Position numbers and translations under genes: made by a program. This document shows positions 50,974-59,758 of a stretch of 64,000 bases of DNA, piece by piece. Under the pieces are notes generated by a model. It did not search any database. It saw only the letters and a list, made by a program, of their open reading frames with translations, and was not told the origin of the DNA. The first letter of the stretch is position 1. Each line of letters opens with the position of its first letter. The DNA is taken from NCBI GenBank assembly GCA_009702045.1, contig WLIV01000014.1, forward strand, positions 22,600-86,599, given 5' to 3'. This DNA comes from Actinomycetota bacterium (GTDB lineage Bacteria; Actinomycetota; Acidimicrobiia; Acidimicrobiales; Ilumatobacteraceae).

Positions 50974-52914
50974 ATGGCGCTGAACGAGATCCGGCAACCG
51001 GCCGACCTACGCGAATTGAGCTACCCGGAGCTCGACGAACTCGCAGGCGAGATACGCGACTTCATCGTGCATGCCGTCGCGGAGAACGCCGGCCACCTGG
51101 GCAGCAACCTCGGGGTGGTCGAGCTCACGCTCGCCTTGCACCGTGTGTTCGAGTCGCCCACCGATGCGGTGTTGTGGGACACCGGGCACCAGGCGTACGT
51201 GCACAAGATCGTCACCGGCCGCCAGGCTGCGTTCGAGACCCTGCGTCAGGCCGGCGGCCTGTCGGGCTACCCGAACCGCGAGGAAAGCCCGCACGATGTC
51301 ATTGAGAACAGCCACGCCTCGACATCGCTGAGCTACGCCTACGGCCTCGCCGTCAGCCGCGACCTCGGGGCCAATCCGTACCGCCACATCGTTGCCGTCA
51401 TCGGCGACGGCGGCGTCACCGGCGGCATGGCCTACGAGGCGCTGAACAACATCGGTCACAGCAAGCAGCGCGTGATCATCGTGCTCAACGACAATGGTCG
51501 CAGCTACGCCGCCACCATTAGCAACCTCACCGCCGGTTACGTCGCCTCTGCTCCGGCGGAAACGGAGCATCGCCGCCTGCCCGAGCGCATCACTGCGAAG
51601 CTGTCGCACAGCCTCACCAACATTCGCCTCAACCCGGTGTACGTGCGACGTCAACGGAAGTTCGAGAACTTCCTGCGCGACCTGCCGTACGTCGGTCCGC
51701 AAGCGGAGAAGGGTGTCGAGGCGTTCAAGGCCGCCGTGCGTGAGTTCCTGCAGCCGCCGTCATTCTTCGAGGCGCTCGGCGTGCGGTACGTCGGCCCGGT
51801 CGACGGTCACAACATCGAGCAACTCGAGCAGACGTTCCGCAATGCCGTACAACTCTCCGCTGAGGGTCCGATCGTGGTGCACGTCCTCACCCAGAAGGGT
51901 CGCGGCTACCCGCCAGCCGAGGACGACGACGAGAAGCATCTGCACGACGCGCCGGTCTTCGACCCTGCGATTGGTCCGCCACCCGCCGTAGTCACCGGGT
52001 ACACACAGGCCTTCGCCGAGGGGATCATCAAGGAAGCCGAACTCGACGAGCGTGTCGTGGCCATCACCGCCGCGATGCCGGGCCCGACGGGACTGCTGCC
52101 GTTCCAAGCGCGCTTCCCCGATCGTTTCTACGACGTCGGTATCGCCGAACAGCACGCCGTCACCGGTGCTGCGGGAATGGCGCTGGGCGGCCTGCGACCC
52201 GTCGTTGCCATCTACTCCACGTTCCTCAATCGCGCCTGGGATCAAGTGGTCTACGACGTGGCACTGCACCGTCTGCCGGTCGTCTTCTGTCTCGACCGCG
52301 CTGGCATTACAGGCCCGGACGGAGCGAGTCACCACGGCGTGTACGACCTCGCGTTGCTGGCCAAGGTGCCGGGTATGCGTGTGTTCGCGCCGTCGAGCGC
52401 CGAGGAGTTGCAGGTCATGCTGCACGACGCGCTCGGCCTCGCCGAAGACGGCCCAGTGGCCATCCGCTGGCCACGCGGCGCAGCCGTGCATGCCAGCGAA
52501 CATGAGATCGGCGTCGGCCAACTGGCTCGCCGCACACGCGAAGGTGACGACACACTGTGTTTCCTCGCCGTGGGCAAGATGCTGGCCGATGCACGAAAGG
52601 CTGCCGAAGTGCTGGCCGCCACCGGGGTCAACGCCTCGGTGTGGGATGTCCGTTCGTGTGCTCCGCTCGACCCGGCGATGATTGCCGACGCCGCCCGCCA
52701 CCGGTACGTGATCACGTGCGAGGACGGCATCCGCGACGGCGGAATCGGCATGACCATCGCTGATCAGATCCACGCGCTGAACCCGGCCACCGAGGTGAAG
52801 GTGCTGGGTATCCCGGCCAGGTTCATTCCGCAGGGCTCGGCGGAGAAGATCCTGGCGCAGATGGGCCTTGACGCTGACGGTTTCGTCGCAGCCGCGCGCG
52901 ACCTACTCGCCTAA
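50974..52914 (+). CDS. dxs: 1-deoxy-D-xylulose-5-phosphate synthase
   Basis: This 646-residue TPP enzyme condenses pyruvate and glyceraldehyde-3-phosphate to start the MEP isoprenoid pathway. The N-terminal AENAGHLGSNLGVVELT (36-52), the TPP/Mg motif GDGGVTGGMAYEALNN (144-159), and DRAGITGPDGASHHG in the central part all match Dxs. The start at 50974 (MALNEIRQPADL) is chosen; the same frame is open far upstream but that part overlaps the divergent TPP gene. The 66-nt divergent gap is the shared promoter region. Isoprenoid precursors feed, among others, the undecaprenyl lipid recycled by uppP in this window. Confidence 0.95.
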   Translation: MALNEIRQPADLRELSYPELDELAGEIRDFIVHAVAENAGHLGSNLGVVELTLALHRVFESPTDAVLWDTGHQAYVHKIVTGRQAAFETLRQAGGLSGYPNREESPHDVIENSHASTSLSYAYGLAVSRDLGANPYRHIVAVIGDGGVTGGMAYEALNNIGHSKQRVIIVLNDNGRSYAATISNLTAGYVASAPAETEHRRLPERITAKLSHSLTNIRLNPVYVRRQRKFENFLRDLPYVGPQAEKGVEAFKAAVREFLQPPSFFEALGVRYVGPVDGHNIEQLEQTFRNAVQLSAEGPIVVHVLTQKGRGYPPAEDDDEKHLHDAPVFDPAIGPPPAVVTGYTQAFAEGIIKEAELDERVVAITAAMPGPTGLLPFQARFPDRFYDVGIAEQHAVTGAAGMALGGLRPVVAIYSTFLNRAWDQVVYDVALHRLPVVFCLDRAGITGPDGASHHGVYDLALLAKVPGMRVFAPSSAEELQVMLHDALGLAEDGPVAIRWPRGAAVHASEHEIGVGQLARRTREGDDTLCFLAVGKMLADARKAAEVLAATGVNASVWDVRSCAPLDPAMIADAARHRYVITCEDGIRDGGIGMTIADQIHALNPATEVKVLGIPARFIPQGSAEKILAQMGLDADGFVAAARDLLA

Positions 52915-52923
52915 CCTGACCAC

Positions 52924-53712
52924 GTGACGATTCCCGGTTTCGACCCAGCGCGCGAACTGCACTTCGCACTGCAGCTCGCCGATCTCGCTGATGCACTGAC
53001 GCTGCCGAAGTACACCAATCGGTCGTTCTACGTGGATTGGAAAGCAAACCGCACAGAAGTGACCGAAGCCGATCGCGAGTGTGAGCGGCTGATCTCAGAA
53101 CGTGTGCTCACCGACCGACCGCTGCACGGGATGTTCGGCGAAGAACATGGGCTGGCGGGCGACGCCGACAGTCCGTGGCGCTGGATCGTCGACCCGATCG
53201 ACGGAACGAGCAACTTCGTTCGTGGCATCCCGGTGTGGGCAACACTCATCGCGTTGACGCACATCGATCACGGGCCGGTGGTCGGTGCTGTCTCTGCGCC
53301 GGCGATGGGGCGCCGCTGGTGGGCCGCCCGCGGCCTTGGCGCATGGGCGGATGGCCGCAAGTGCGAGGTGTCGAAGGTGGCGTCACTGGCCGAGGCACAG
53401 GTCAGCGTCACCTTCGCCAAGGGCTGGGACGATCTGGGTCTCACTGACGAGTTGGTGCGGTTGCAACAACTCGCCTACCGGGCTCGCGGTTTCGGCGACT
53501 TCTGGCAACACATGCTGGTGGCCGAAGGTGCCGTCGACCTCGCTATCGACGCAGTCGGCCTCGAGCCGTACGACCTCGCGGCGGTCATGATCGTGGTCGA
53601 GGAAGCTGGCGGCACGTTCACCGACCGCAAGGGCGAACGCACCTACCTGCACGACACGGCGGTGTCGTCGAACGGCCTGCTGCACGGTCACATCACCCCG
53701 CTCGGCGCCTGA
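52924..53712 (+). CDS. hisN: Histidinol-phosphatase, inositol-monophosphatase family
   Basis: This 262-residue Mg-dependent phosphatase of the inositol monophosphatase superfamily has FGEEHG (about residues 70-75), the metal-site motif DPIDGTSNF (about 91-99), and the third motif YDLAAVMIVVEEAGG. The RGFGDFWQHMLVAEGAVDLAID segment is typical of the actinobacterial HisN histidinol phosphatases. It would dephosphorylate histidinol phosphate, but inositol- or CysQ-like activity cannot be excluded. It begins with GTG 9 nt after dxs on the same strand, so transcription from dxs is likely to continue through it. Confidence 0.8.
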   Translation: MTIPGFDPARELHFALQLADLADALTLPKYTNRSFYVDWKANRTEVTEADRECERLISERVLTDRPLHGMFGEEHGLAGDADSPWRWIVDPIDGTSNFVRGIPVWATLIALTHIDHGPVVGAVSAPAMGRRWWAARGLGAWADGRKCEVSKVASLAEAQVSVTFAKGWDDLGLTDELVRLQQLAYRARGFGDFWQHMLVAEGAVDLAIDAVGLEPYDLAAVMIVVEEAGGTFTDRKGERTYLHDTAVSSNGLLHGHITPLGA

Positions 53713-53723
53713 CAGACTTGGGT

Positions 53724-55442
53724 ATGGGACACGACCTCGTCATCCGCAACGCCCACCTGGTCGACGGCAGCGGCGATGCCGGCCGCGTTGCTGATGTTGC
53801 CGTCGATGGCGACACGATCTCTGCCGTCGAGCCAGGCGGCACGCTGGGCTCAGCAACGCGGATCATCGACGCCGACGGCCTGCTGCTGACGCCCGGCTTT
53901 GTCGACACCCACACGCATTACGACGCGCAGGCGACATGGGACCCGTACGTCACGCCGTCCGGATGGCATGGTGTCACCACCGTGATGATGGGGAACTGCG
54001 GCGTAGGTTTCGCCCCCTCGGCACCCGATCAGCACGAGTGGCTGATCGAGATGATGGAAAGCGTCGAAGACATCCCCGGCACTGCGCTCTCGGCCGGACT
54101 GCAATGGGGCTGGGTCAGCTATCCCGAGTACCTCGATGCCCTCGACCACCTCCCGCGGGTGATGGACATCGGCTCGCAGATCGGCCATTGCCCGTTGCGT
54201 GTGTTCGTGATGGGCGAACGCGGGGCGGCCAACGAACCGGCGACCGACGCAGACATCGTCGAGATGGCGCGCCTCACCGAGGAGGCACTGCTCGCCGGTG
54301 CGTTCGGGTTCAGCACCAGTCGCACACCGATCCATCGCACCAAGAACGGTGACCTCATCCCCGGCACGGTGGCCGACGAACGCGAACTGTTGGGCATCGC
54401 CGCGGCGATCAAACGTGTGGGGCGCGGCCTGTTCCAGTTCGCGCCGGAACATGCAGTGGTGCCGGTAGCCGAGTGGCCATGGATGCGCAAGGTCGCCGCA
54501 CTCACGGGACAGCCGGTCAGCGTGAACCTGAATCAGCCCGACCAGGCGCCAGACGTGTGGCGCGAGGTGCTGCAGTTGCTCGACGAAGCGCACGCCGACG
54601 GCCTGCCGATTGTGGCCCAGGTGGCCGGGCGCAGCATCGGCATTCTGTACTGCCTGCAGGGCAGTATCCACCCACTGCTGTTCCACCCCGCGTATCAAGA
54701 GATCGCTGCGCTGCCGTTGCACGAGCGCTTGTCGGCGCTCGCCGAGCCAGAGCGACGCCGGCGGATCATCGAGGACGTGCCCGACGATGGCGGCTTCTTC
54801 CAGAAAGCAGTGCTGAACAACCTTGGCCGCATCTGGTGCGTTGACGATGCAAACATCGACTACGAACCCGCTGCCGACGTGTCGGTGGCCGCCGAAGCCG
54901 CTCGCCGCGGCGTGCCGGCGATGCAGTTGCTGCTCGACCAGCTCACATCGCTGGACGGCAACGGGATGGTCTATGCGCCGTTCTTCAACTACAGCTATGG
55001 CGACCTGTCGTTCACCGAGGCCGTCACCCGCCACCCGCACACTCGCATGGGTCTCTCCGACGGCGGCGCGCACTGCGGCGCGATCTGCGACGGCGGGATG
55101 CCGACGTTCATGCTGACGCATTGGACACGCGACCGCACCCGTGGCCCGAAGCTGCCGTTGGAGTATGTGGTGCATCGCCAGACCTCGCAGACAGCTGCGC
55201 TGTACGGCATCGCCGACCGTGGCGTCGTGGCCCCCGGCATGCGGGCCGACCTCAACCTGATCGACTACTCGCGGTTGGGGTTCGACGCGCCGCGCATGGC
55301 GTACGACCTCCCGGCGAACGGGCGCCGGTTGGTGCAGAAGGCTCGCGGCTACGTGGGCACGTGGGTGGCCGGGGTGCAGACGGTGGACCACGACGAGTTC
55401 ACCGGAGCGTTCCCCGGTCGACTGTTGCGGGCGGGTCGCTGA
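53724..55442 (+). CDS. N-acyl-D-amino-acid deacylase-family amidohydrolase
   Basis: This 572-residue amidohydrolase has the metal-binding start VDTHTHYDAQATWDP (about residues 58-72) and the characteristic HGVTTVMMGNCGVGFAP block. The C-terminal MGLSDGGAHCGAICDGG matches the D-aminoacylase family, which frees D-amino acids from N-acyl derivatives. A TTG at 53718 is in frame; ATG 53724 is chosen as the more likely start. The gene lies 11 nt after hisN and may be read with it. Other relatives are dihydroorotase/imidazolonepropionase-like, so the exact substrate is open. Confidence 0.83.
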   Translation: MGHDLVIRNAHLVDGSGDAGRVADVAVDGDTISAVEPGGTLGSATRIIDADGLLLTPGFVDTHTHYDAQATWDPYVTPSGWHGVTTVMMGNCGVGFAPSAPDQHEWLIEMMESVEDIPGTALSAGLQWGWVSYPEYLDALDHLPRVMDIGSQIGHCPLRVFVMGERGAANEPATDADIVEMARLTEEALLAGAFGFSTSRTPIHRTKNGDLIPGTVADERELLGIAAAIKRVGRGLFQFAPEHAVVPVAEWPWMRKVAALTGQPVSVNLNQPDQAPDVWREVLQLLDEAHADGLPIVAQVAGRSIGILYCLQGSIHPLLFHPAYQEIAALPLHERLSALAEPERRRRIIEDVPDDGGFFQKAVLNNLGRIWCVDDANIDYEPAADVSVAAEAARRGVPAMQLLLDQLTSLDGNGMVYAPFFNYSYGDLSFTEAVTRHPHTRMGLSDGGAHCGAICDGGMPTFMLTHWTRDRTRGPKLPLEYVVHRQTSQTAALYGIADRGVVAPGMRADLNLIDYSRLGFDAPRMAYDLPANGRRLVQKARGYVGTWVAGVQTVDHDEFTGAFPGRLLRAGR

Positions 55443-55481
55443 GGCTGGCCGCCGGGCCGCCGGGCCGCCGGGCGGGTCGGG

Positions 55482-55507
55482 ACCTTGTCACACCCTTTGC
55501 ATACGTT
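55482..55507 (+). promoter_or_regulatory. PafBC-like promoter with overlapping palindrome
   Basis: TTGTCA (55485-55490), CAC, 8 nt, then TACGTT (55502-55507) fits the RecA-independent damage promoter tTGTCRgtg-N8-TAnnnT, differing only in the 'gtg'. The 15 nt from 55482 to 55496 are identical to those before the other DUF222-HNH gene. A palindrome CATACG...CGTATG (55500-55517) overlaps the start codon and may bind another regulator. Confidence 0.55.
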
Positions 55508-55514
55508 TGTTCGT

Positions 55515-56723
55515 ATGGACCTCGGGCTGATTCGGAACGTGATCGGGGCGGCACCGCTCACTGATCTGGCCGCGTGTCGTGGCGAGTTGGCGGCCATTCA
55601 ACACGTGCGAGCACTGCTCGACGCACGCGAGATGCGCGTGGCCGTGCGGCTCGACGAGCTGGCGGTCGTGTCGCCGTCGGTGTTCCCCGAGAGCGAGATC
55701 GCAGCCGCGGCAAAGACGTCAGTGAAGAAGGGTTCACGGGTGCGTGAGCGCTCGCGGGCGGCGGGTGATGTGCCGCAGTTGGGCGACGCGTTGTTGTCAG
55801 GGTCAACCACGGGTGAACGGGTTGATGTCGTCGCCGTCGCTACGGCTGGTTTGTCGGCGGCGGAGAAAGCCCGGGTTGCAGCACGGGGTGACGAGATAGC
55901 GCGGGCGGCGGTGTCGATGAGCGAGAGCGCGTTCCGCCGGTTCGTCGAGGCGGTGGTGCGCCAGGCACGGGCGGATGACGGGTTGGCGAAACTGCAACGA
56001 CAGCAGGCCGCGGTCAGGTTGCGGTGGTGGATCGATACCGACGGGATGATCCGATTCGATGGCAGGTTCGATCCGGTGTCGGGTGTCGAGCTCACCGGCC
56101 GGTTGCGCAACCAGGTCGAAAAGCTGTTCCACACACGGCAGCCCGATGGGTGCCCTTCGGATCCGGTTGAGCGGCAGCAGTTCCTGCAAGCCCACGCACT
56201 GTTGGCGTTGGTGCAGGGGCGCGCCGGGTCGTCTGGCGGGTCGGGTGGGCCTGATGTGAGCGTGTTGATCGACGAACGGTCGGTCGTCAGCGGACGCTGG
56301 CATGAGCGCACGGTGCTCGATGTTGGCACCGGCGTGTTCGGCATCCCGATCGAAACCGTGCGCCGCTGGGCCTGCCTGGGCAGCGTCACACCCGTCATCG
56401 TCGGCGCCGACGGCGTACGCCTGCTGCTCGGCCGCGAACAACGGTTGGCGAACCGGGCGCAACGCCGGGCATTGCGATCCGCATATCGCACGTGCGCGTT
56501 GTGCGACACACCGTTCGAGTTCACCCAAGCCCACCACGTGCACTGGTCCACCCACGGGGGCCCCACCAACATCGACAACCTTGTGCCACTGTGCACCCGC
56601 CACCACCACCTGGTCCACGAAGGCGGCTGGCAACTCACACTGCACCCCGACCGCACCCTCGAAGTACACCGACCAGGAGGCCAGGTGAGCATCCACGGGC
56701 CACCGAGAGTCATGGCCGCCTGA
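55515..56723 (+). CDS. DUF222-HNH endonuclease (13E12-type)
   Basis: This 402-residue protein has an N-terminal DUF222 region (LIRNVIGAAPLTDLAACRGELAAIQ...) and a C-terminal HNH domain: CALCDTPFEFTQAHHVHWSTHGGPTNIDNLVPLCTRHHHLVHEGGW. The HNH residues and the paired cysteines are present, so the nuclease looks active. The start at 55515 fits a leaderless transcript from the upstream promoter-like block shared with the first DUF222-HNH gene (25310-26554). It is a second, distinct family member in the same window. The role is unknown, but genes of this type often respond to DNA damage in mycobacteria. Confidence 0.83.
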   Translation: MDLGLIRNVIGAAPLTDLAACRGELAAIQHVRALLDAREMRVAVRLDELAVVSPSVFPESEIAAAAKTSVKKGSRVRERSRAAGDVPQLGDALLSGSTTGERVDVVAVATAGLSAAEKARVAARGDEIARAAVSMSESAFRRFVEAVVRQARADDGLAKLQRQQAAVRLRWWIDTDGMIRFDGRFDPVSGVELTGRLRNQVEKLFHTRQPDGCPSDPVERQQFLQAHALLALVQGRAGSSGGSGGPDVSVLIDERSVVSGRWHERTVLDVGTGVFGIPIETVRRWACLGSVTPVIVGADGVRLLLGREQRLANRAQRRALRSAYRTCALCDTPFEFTQAHHVHWSTHGGPTNIDNLVPLCTRHHHLVHEGGWQLTLHPDRTLEVHRPGGQVSIHGPPRVMAA

Positions 56724-56745
56724 GGGCGGGCAATACACTGCCAGG

Positions 56746-57525
56746 ATGCCCTCGAACGACCCCGGCACCGACACCAGTTCCGGCGACATCACCGGCGACA
56801 TCGCATCCCAAGTGGCGGCGCTGCCTTGGTACCACTCGATCGATCTGCCGGGCGGTGTCACCACTCCGGGTGTCGTGCACAACGCGCGGGTCATTCCGCG
56901 GCTTCGTTTACCTGAGTCGTACGCGGGGAAGTCCGTACTCGACATCGGCGCATGGGATGGGTACTACTCGTTCGACGCAGTTCGCCGTGGCGCTGGCGAC
57001 GTGCTGGCCGCAGACTCGTTCAGCTGGGACGGGCGCGGTTGGGGCAGCAAAGCCTCATTCGAGTTCGCGCGTCGCACGTTGGGCCTCGACGGCAGGGTGC
57101 GCGACCAGAACATCGATCCCACCGAACTGTCTCCCGATGCGCTCGGTGGCACGTTCGACATCGTGCTGCTGCTCGGTGTGCTGTACCACCTCGAGGACCC
57201 AATCGGCGTGTTGCGCCGAGCGGCGAACTGCTGCAACGAACTGCTGGTGCTGGAGACCGAATCGACGCTGAACTGGCTGCGCTTCCCTGCCGCACGGGTG
57301 TTTCCCGGTGCCGAACTGAACGGCGACCCGACGAACTGGTACCAGTACAACGAGCGGGCACTGGTTGGTCTGCTGAAGGAAGTCGGGTTCACCTCCACCA
57401 CGACGGTGTACCGGTACCCGCTCTACCGACGCTTCGCCCGCGCCGTCCGCGACCGCATCAAGGGCAAGCCGTTCCGCGCTGCCTTCTACTCGTCGCGCAT
57501 CGTCATCCATGCCCGCAAGGGCTGA
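56746..57525 (+). CDS. SAM-dependent methyltransferase (CmoB/DUF1698-like)
   Basis: This 259-residue class I methyltransferase has motif I in VLDIGAWDGYYSF (about residues 64-76), an acidic ADSF motif at strand β2, and the motif DIVLLLGVLYHLEDPIGVLRR further along. The GVLYHLxDP pattern resembles the CmoB-like/DUF1698 group, which act on tRNA wobble uridine or small molecules. The protein lacks the typical tRNA-binding extension, so a small-molecule or peptide substrate is possible. It starts 22 nt after the DUF222-HNH gene on the same strand and is convergent with pfk. Confidence 0.75.
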   Translation: MPSNDPGTDTSSGDITGDIASQVAALPWYHSIDLPGGVTTPGVVHNARVIPRLRLPESYAGKSVLDIGAWDGYYSFDAVRRGAGDVLAADSFSWDGRGWGSKASFEFARRTLGLDGRVRDQNIDPTELSPDALGGTFDIVLLLGVLYHLEDPIGVLRRAANCCNELLVLETESTLNWLRFPAARVFPGAELNGDPTNWYQYNERALVGLLKEVGFTSTTTVYRYPLYRRFARAVRDRIKGKPFRAAFYSSRIVIHARKG

Positions 57526-57549
57526 TGACGGGCACGGTGGGACGCGCGT

Positions 57550-58668
57550 TCAGCGCGACATGCCGTCGCCGAAGCTGATGGCCATGTCGCGGGCAGTGAG
57601 CATCGTGTCGCAGCCGAGCGGCACCGTCCGCTGGCGCTGCGACACCGTCGCCAACGGCACATAGGTCATGTCGTTGGCGTTGAGCGCCACCATCACGCCG
57701 TCCATACCCGCTTCGAGTGCCCGCACCGCAGCGGCACCAAACCGCAGACCTAGCAAACGGTCGAACGCGGTCGGGGTGCCGCCACGCAACAGGTGACCCA
57801 ACACCACGGTGCGGGCCTCCTTACCGGTGAGTTGCTGAAGTTGCCCGGCCACCTTCTCGCCGACCCCACCCAGCCGCTCGGCATGGCCGACCTCGGGGGA
57901 CAGCAGCGACGCCGAGCCGCCGACGGGCGCAGCGCCCTCGGCCACGACGACGATCGAGAACTTGGCGCCGCGTTCTTCACGCTCGCGGATGGTTTCGGCA
58001 ACGTGTTCGAGCACGTAGGGGATCTCGGGGATCAGGATCGCATGCGCTCCACAAGCGACACCCGCATGCAACGCGATCCAACCGGCGTGACGACCCATCA
58101 CCTCGACGACGATCACGCGACCGTGCGATGTGGCCGTCGAGAACAATCGGTCGATGCACTCGGACGCAAACTCGACCGCCGTGTCGAAACCGAAGGTGGC
58201 TTCGGTGCGCTCGAGATCGTTGTCGATCGTCTTCGGCACACCGATCACGCGCATACCGGCGCGCTGTAAGTGATCGCCGATGGTGAGCGACCCATCGCCG
58301 CCGATGGTGATCAGCGCGTCGATGGAGTGAGCGCGGAACATCCCGAGCAGTTCGGGCGTGCGATCAATTTCGATCCACGACCCGTCGGGCTGCCGCACCG
58401 GGTAGGCCGTCGGGTTGCCTTTGTTGGTGGTGCCGAGGATGGTGCCGCCGAGATGGACGATGCCGCGCACCTCTTCACGACCGAGGCGTACGACGCCACC
58501 CTGCGGGTATTCCTCGGGGTTCATCAGGCCGTTGAACCCGTCGCGGATACCGAGTACTTCCCAGCCGCGGTTCACTGCGGCAAGCGTCGCCGCACGGATC
58601 ACCGCGTTGAGGCCGGGAGCGTCGCCACCACCGGTGGAGAGGGCGATACGTCGGATCGGCTGACTCAT
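57550..58668 (-). CDS. pfkA: 6-phosphofructokinase
   Basis: This 372-residue phosphofructokinase catalyses fructose-6-phosphate to fructose-1,6-bisphosphate. Motifs: GGGDAPGLNAVIR (13-25), GGDGSLTIG (123-131), PKTIDND (145-151) and EVMGRHAGWIA. The residue after GGD is Gly (G126), as in ATP-dependent enzymes, whereas the Lys in PKTIDND is usual for PPi-dependent or mixed-group enzymes. ATP use is therefore likely but not certain. The start at 58668 gives MSQPIRRIALSTGGG. It follows the VOC gene by 43 nt on the same strand. Confidence 0.9.
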   Translation of the reverse strand: MSQPIRRIALSTGGGDAPGLNAVIRAATLAAVNRGWEVLGIRDGFNGLMNPEEYPQGGVVRLGREEVRGIVHLGGTILGTTNKGNPTAYPVRQPDGSWIEIDRTPELLGMFRAHSIDALITIGGDGSLTIGDHLQRAGMRVIGVPKTIDNDLERTEATFGFDTAVEFASECIDRLFSTATSHGRVIVVEVMGRHAGWIALHAGVACGAHAILIPEIPYVLEHVAETIREREERGAKFSIVVVAEGAAPVGGSASLLSPEVGHAERLGGVGEKVAGQLQQLTGKEARTVVLGHLLRGGTPTAFDRLLGLRFGAAAVRALEAGMDGVMVALNANDMTYVPLATVSQRQRTVPLGCDTMLTARDMAISFGDGMSR

Positions 58669-58711
58669 GCACCCGACGTTAGCCAGCGGAAGCCCCGACA
58701 CGCCGGTGTGG

Positions 58712-59074
58712 TCAGGCAGTGATCGCCGTGAGTCCGGTGACCAGGCAGAACTCATTGCCCTCCGGATCGGACATCACCTGGAACCCGCCGAGCTCGTCGT
58801 ACATCACCTCACCGAGTGGGACCGCTCCGGCGGCCTCGGCGGCCCTGGTGGCCTCCACCAGATCGCCGACGTCGACATCGAGGTGAACCCGGTTCTTCAC
58901 GCTCTTCGACTCGGCCACCAACTGGAATGAGATGGTGATGCCGGTGGGCGGTTCGAGCGCCACCCAATCGTGGCTCTGCCGCACGACGTAGCCGCCCAGC
59001 ATGCGCTGCCAGAACTCGGACAAACGGACCGGGTCGTGACAGTCGATCACCACTTCACCGAGTTTGCCGATCAT
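58712..59074 (-). CDS. VOC-family (glyoxalase-like) protein
   Basis: This 120-residue single vicinal-oxygen-chelate domain protein has the βαβββ pattern VVIDCHDPVRLSEFWQRMLGGYV, NRVHLDVDVGDLVEATRAAEAAGA and the C-terminal FQVMSDPEGNEFCLV. VOC proteins bind metal with His/Glu residues and include glyoxalases, dioxygenases and resistance proteins. Here the metal ligands are not certain, and the glyoxalase name should not be applied without evidence. Its ATG overlaps the stop of the upstream MDMPI-type gene (ATGA), indicating joint translation. Confidence 0.8.
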   Translation of the reverse strand: MIGKLGEVVIDCHDPVRLSEFWQRMLGGYVVRQSHDWVALEPPTGITISFQLVAESKSVKNRVHLDVDVGDLVEATRAAEAAGAVPLGEVMYDELGGFQVMSDPEGNEFCLVTGLTAITA

Positions 59075-59721
59075 GAGCGTGCGACCTCACCCAGCGACCC
59101 AGCGGCGCGTCCGAAAATGAAGAACAGGTGGAGATACTCCGATGGGTCGATCGGCGCTCCGTCAGTGGTCCAGCGGTAACCACGCACCTCGGCCTCTGTG
59201 CGTCGACCGAGGCGGGCGCGTAACCACTCGAAGTTGTCGATCTCGATCACCACCGGTGGTAGCCCGGCGTCCCTCGTCTGCTCGTCCAGCCGGGCGCGCA
59301 TCGACTCGGCTGCCCAGGTGAGGAAGTCGCTCGGCAGATCGCCGGCCAGACCCAGCGCGTGGCGAAGGTCGGCCTCGTGGCAGTGCACGTCCATCACCGC
59401 CGCCGCCGCCATTCGGCCCTGCGGCCCGGACAGCAGGTTCTCCAGCCTCGGGCCGTGCTCACTCCAGTCCGCCAACAGTGCGTGCGCCGATTGTCCCTTG
59501 CCGCGGGCCACCTGCGCCGCCGTCCATGCATCGCCGGGAGCGCCCTCCATATTGCCGTTGGCTGCGTCGACAGCGATGCCGACCACGTGAGCGAGTACGT
59601 CGTGCACGGTCCATTCGGGCGTCGCCGGCACCGCCCGATCGAGCGCTGCAGCGTGCTCGGTCACCAGTGCACCGACGCGCTCGCGCGCCGACCGATAGGA
59701 CGCTCCCAAGTCGTATGTCAT
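59071..59721 (-). CDS. DinB/MDMPI-type mycothiol-dependent enzyme family protein
   Basis: This 216-residue four-helix bundle protein of the maleylpyruvate isomerase/DinB-like superfamily has the conserved start TPEWTVHDVLAHVVGIAVDAANG with the metal-binding H of the AHxxG motif. A second motif, MDVHCHEADLRHALGL, carries further His residues. Members use mycothiol as cofactor in actinobacteria. The C-terminal ~90 residues resemble the MDMPI_C region. The start at 59721 (MTYDLGASY) is chosen. The substrate is unknown. It overlaps the downstream VOC gene by 4 nt and is divergent from the PLP enzyme. Confidence 0.75.
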   Translation of the reverse strand: MTYDLGASYRSARERVGALVTEHAAALDRAVPATPEWTVHDVLAHVVGIAVDAANGNMEGAPGDAWTAAQVARGKGQSAHALLADWSEHGPRLENLLSGPQGRMAAAAVMDVHCHEADLRHALGLAGDLPSDFLTWAAESMRARLDEQTRDAGLPPVVIEIDNFEWLRARLGRRTEAEVRGYRWTTDGAPIDPSEYLHLFFIFGRAAGSLGEVARS

Positions 59722-59758
59722 GAGGCGCAGCGTAGAACGACCGCGTAGCCTTGTCAGG

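Noticed and set aside
55500..55517. LexA (SOS) box at the palindrome CATACG...CGTATG
   Set aside because: The right half resembles GTTCG, but the left half does not match the CGAAC half-site; kept only as an unassigned palindrome next to a better PafBC-type match.
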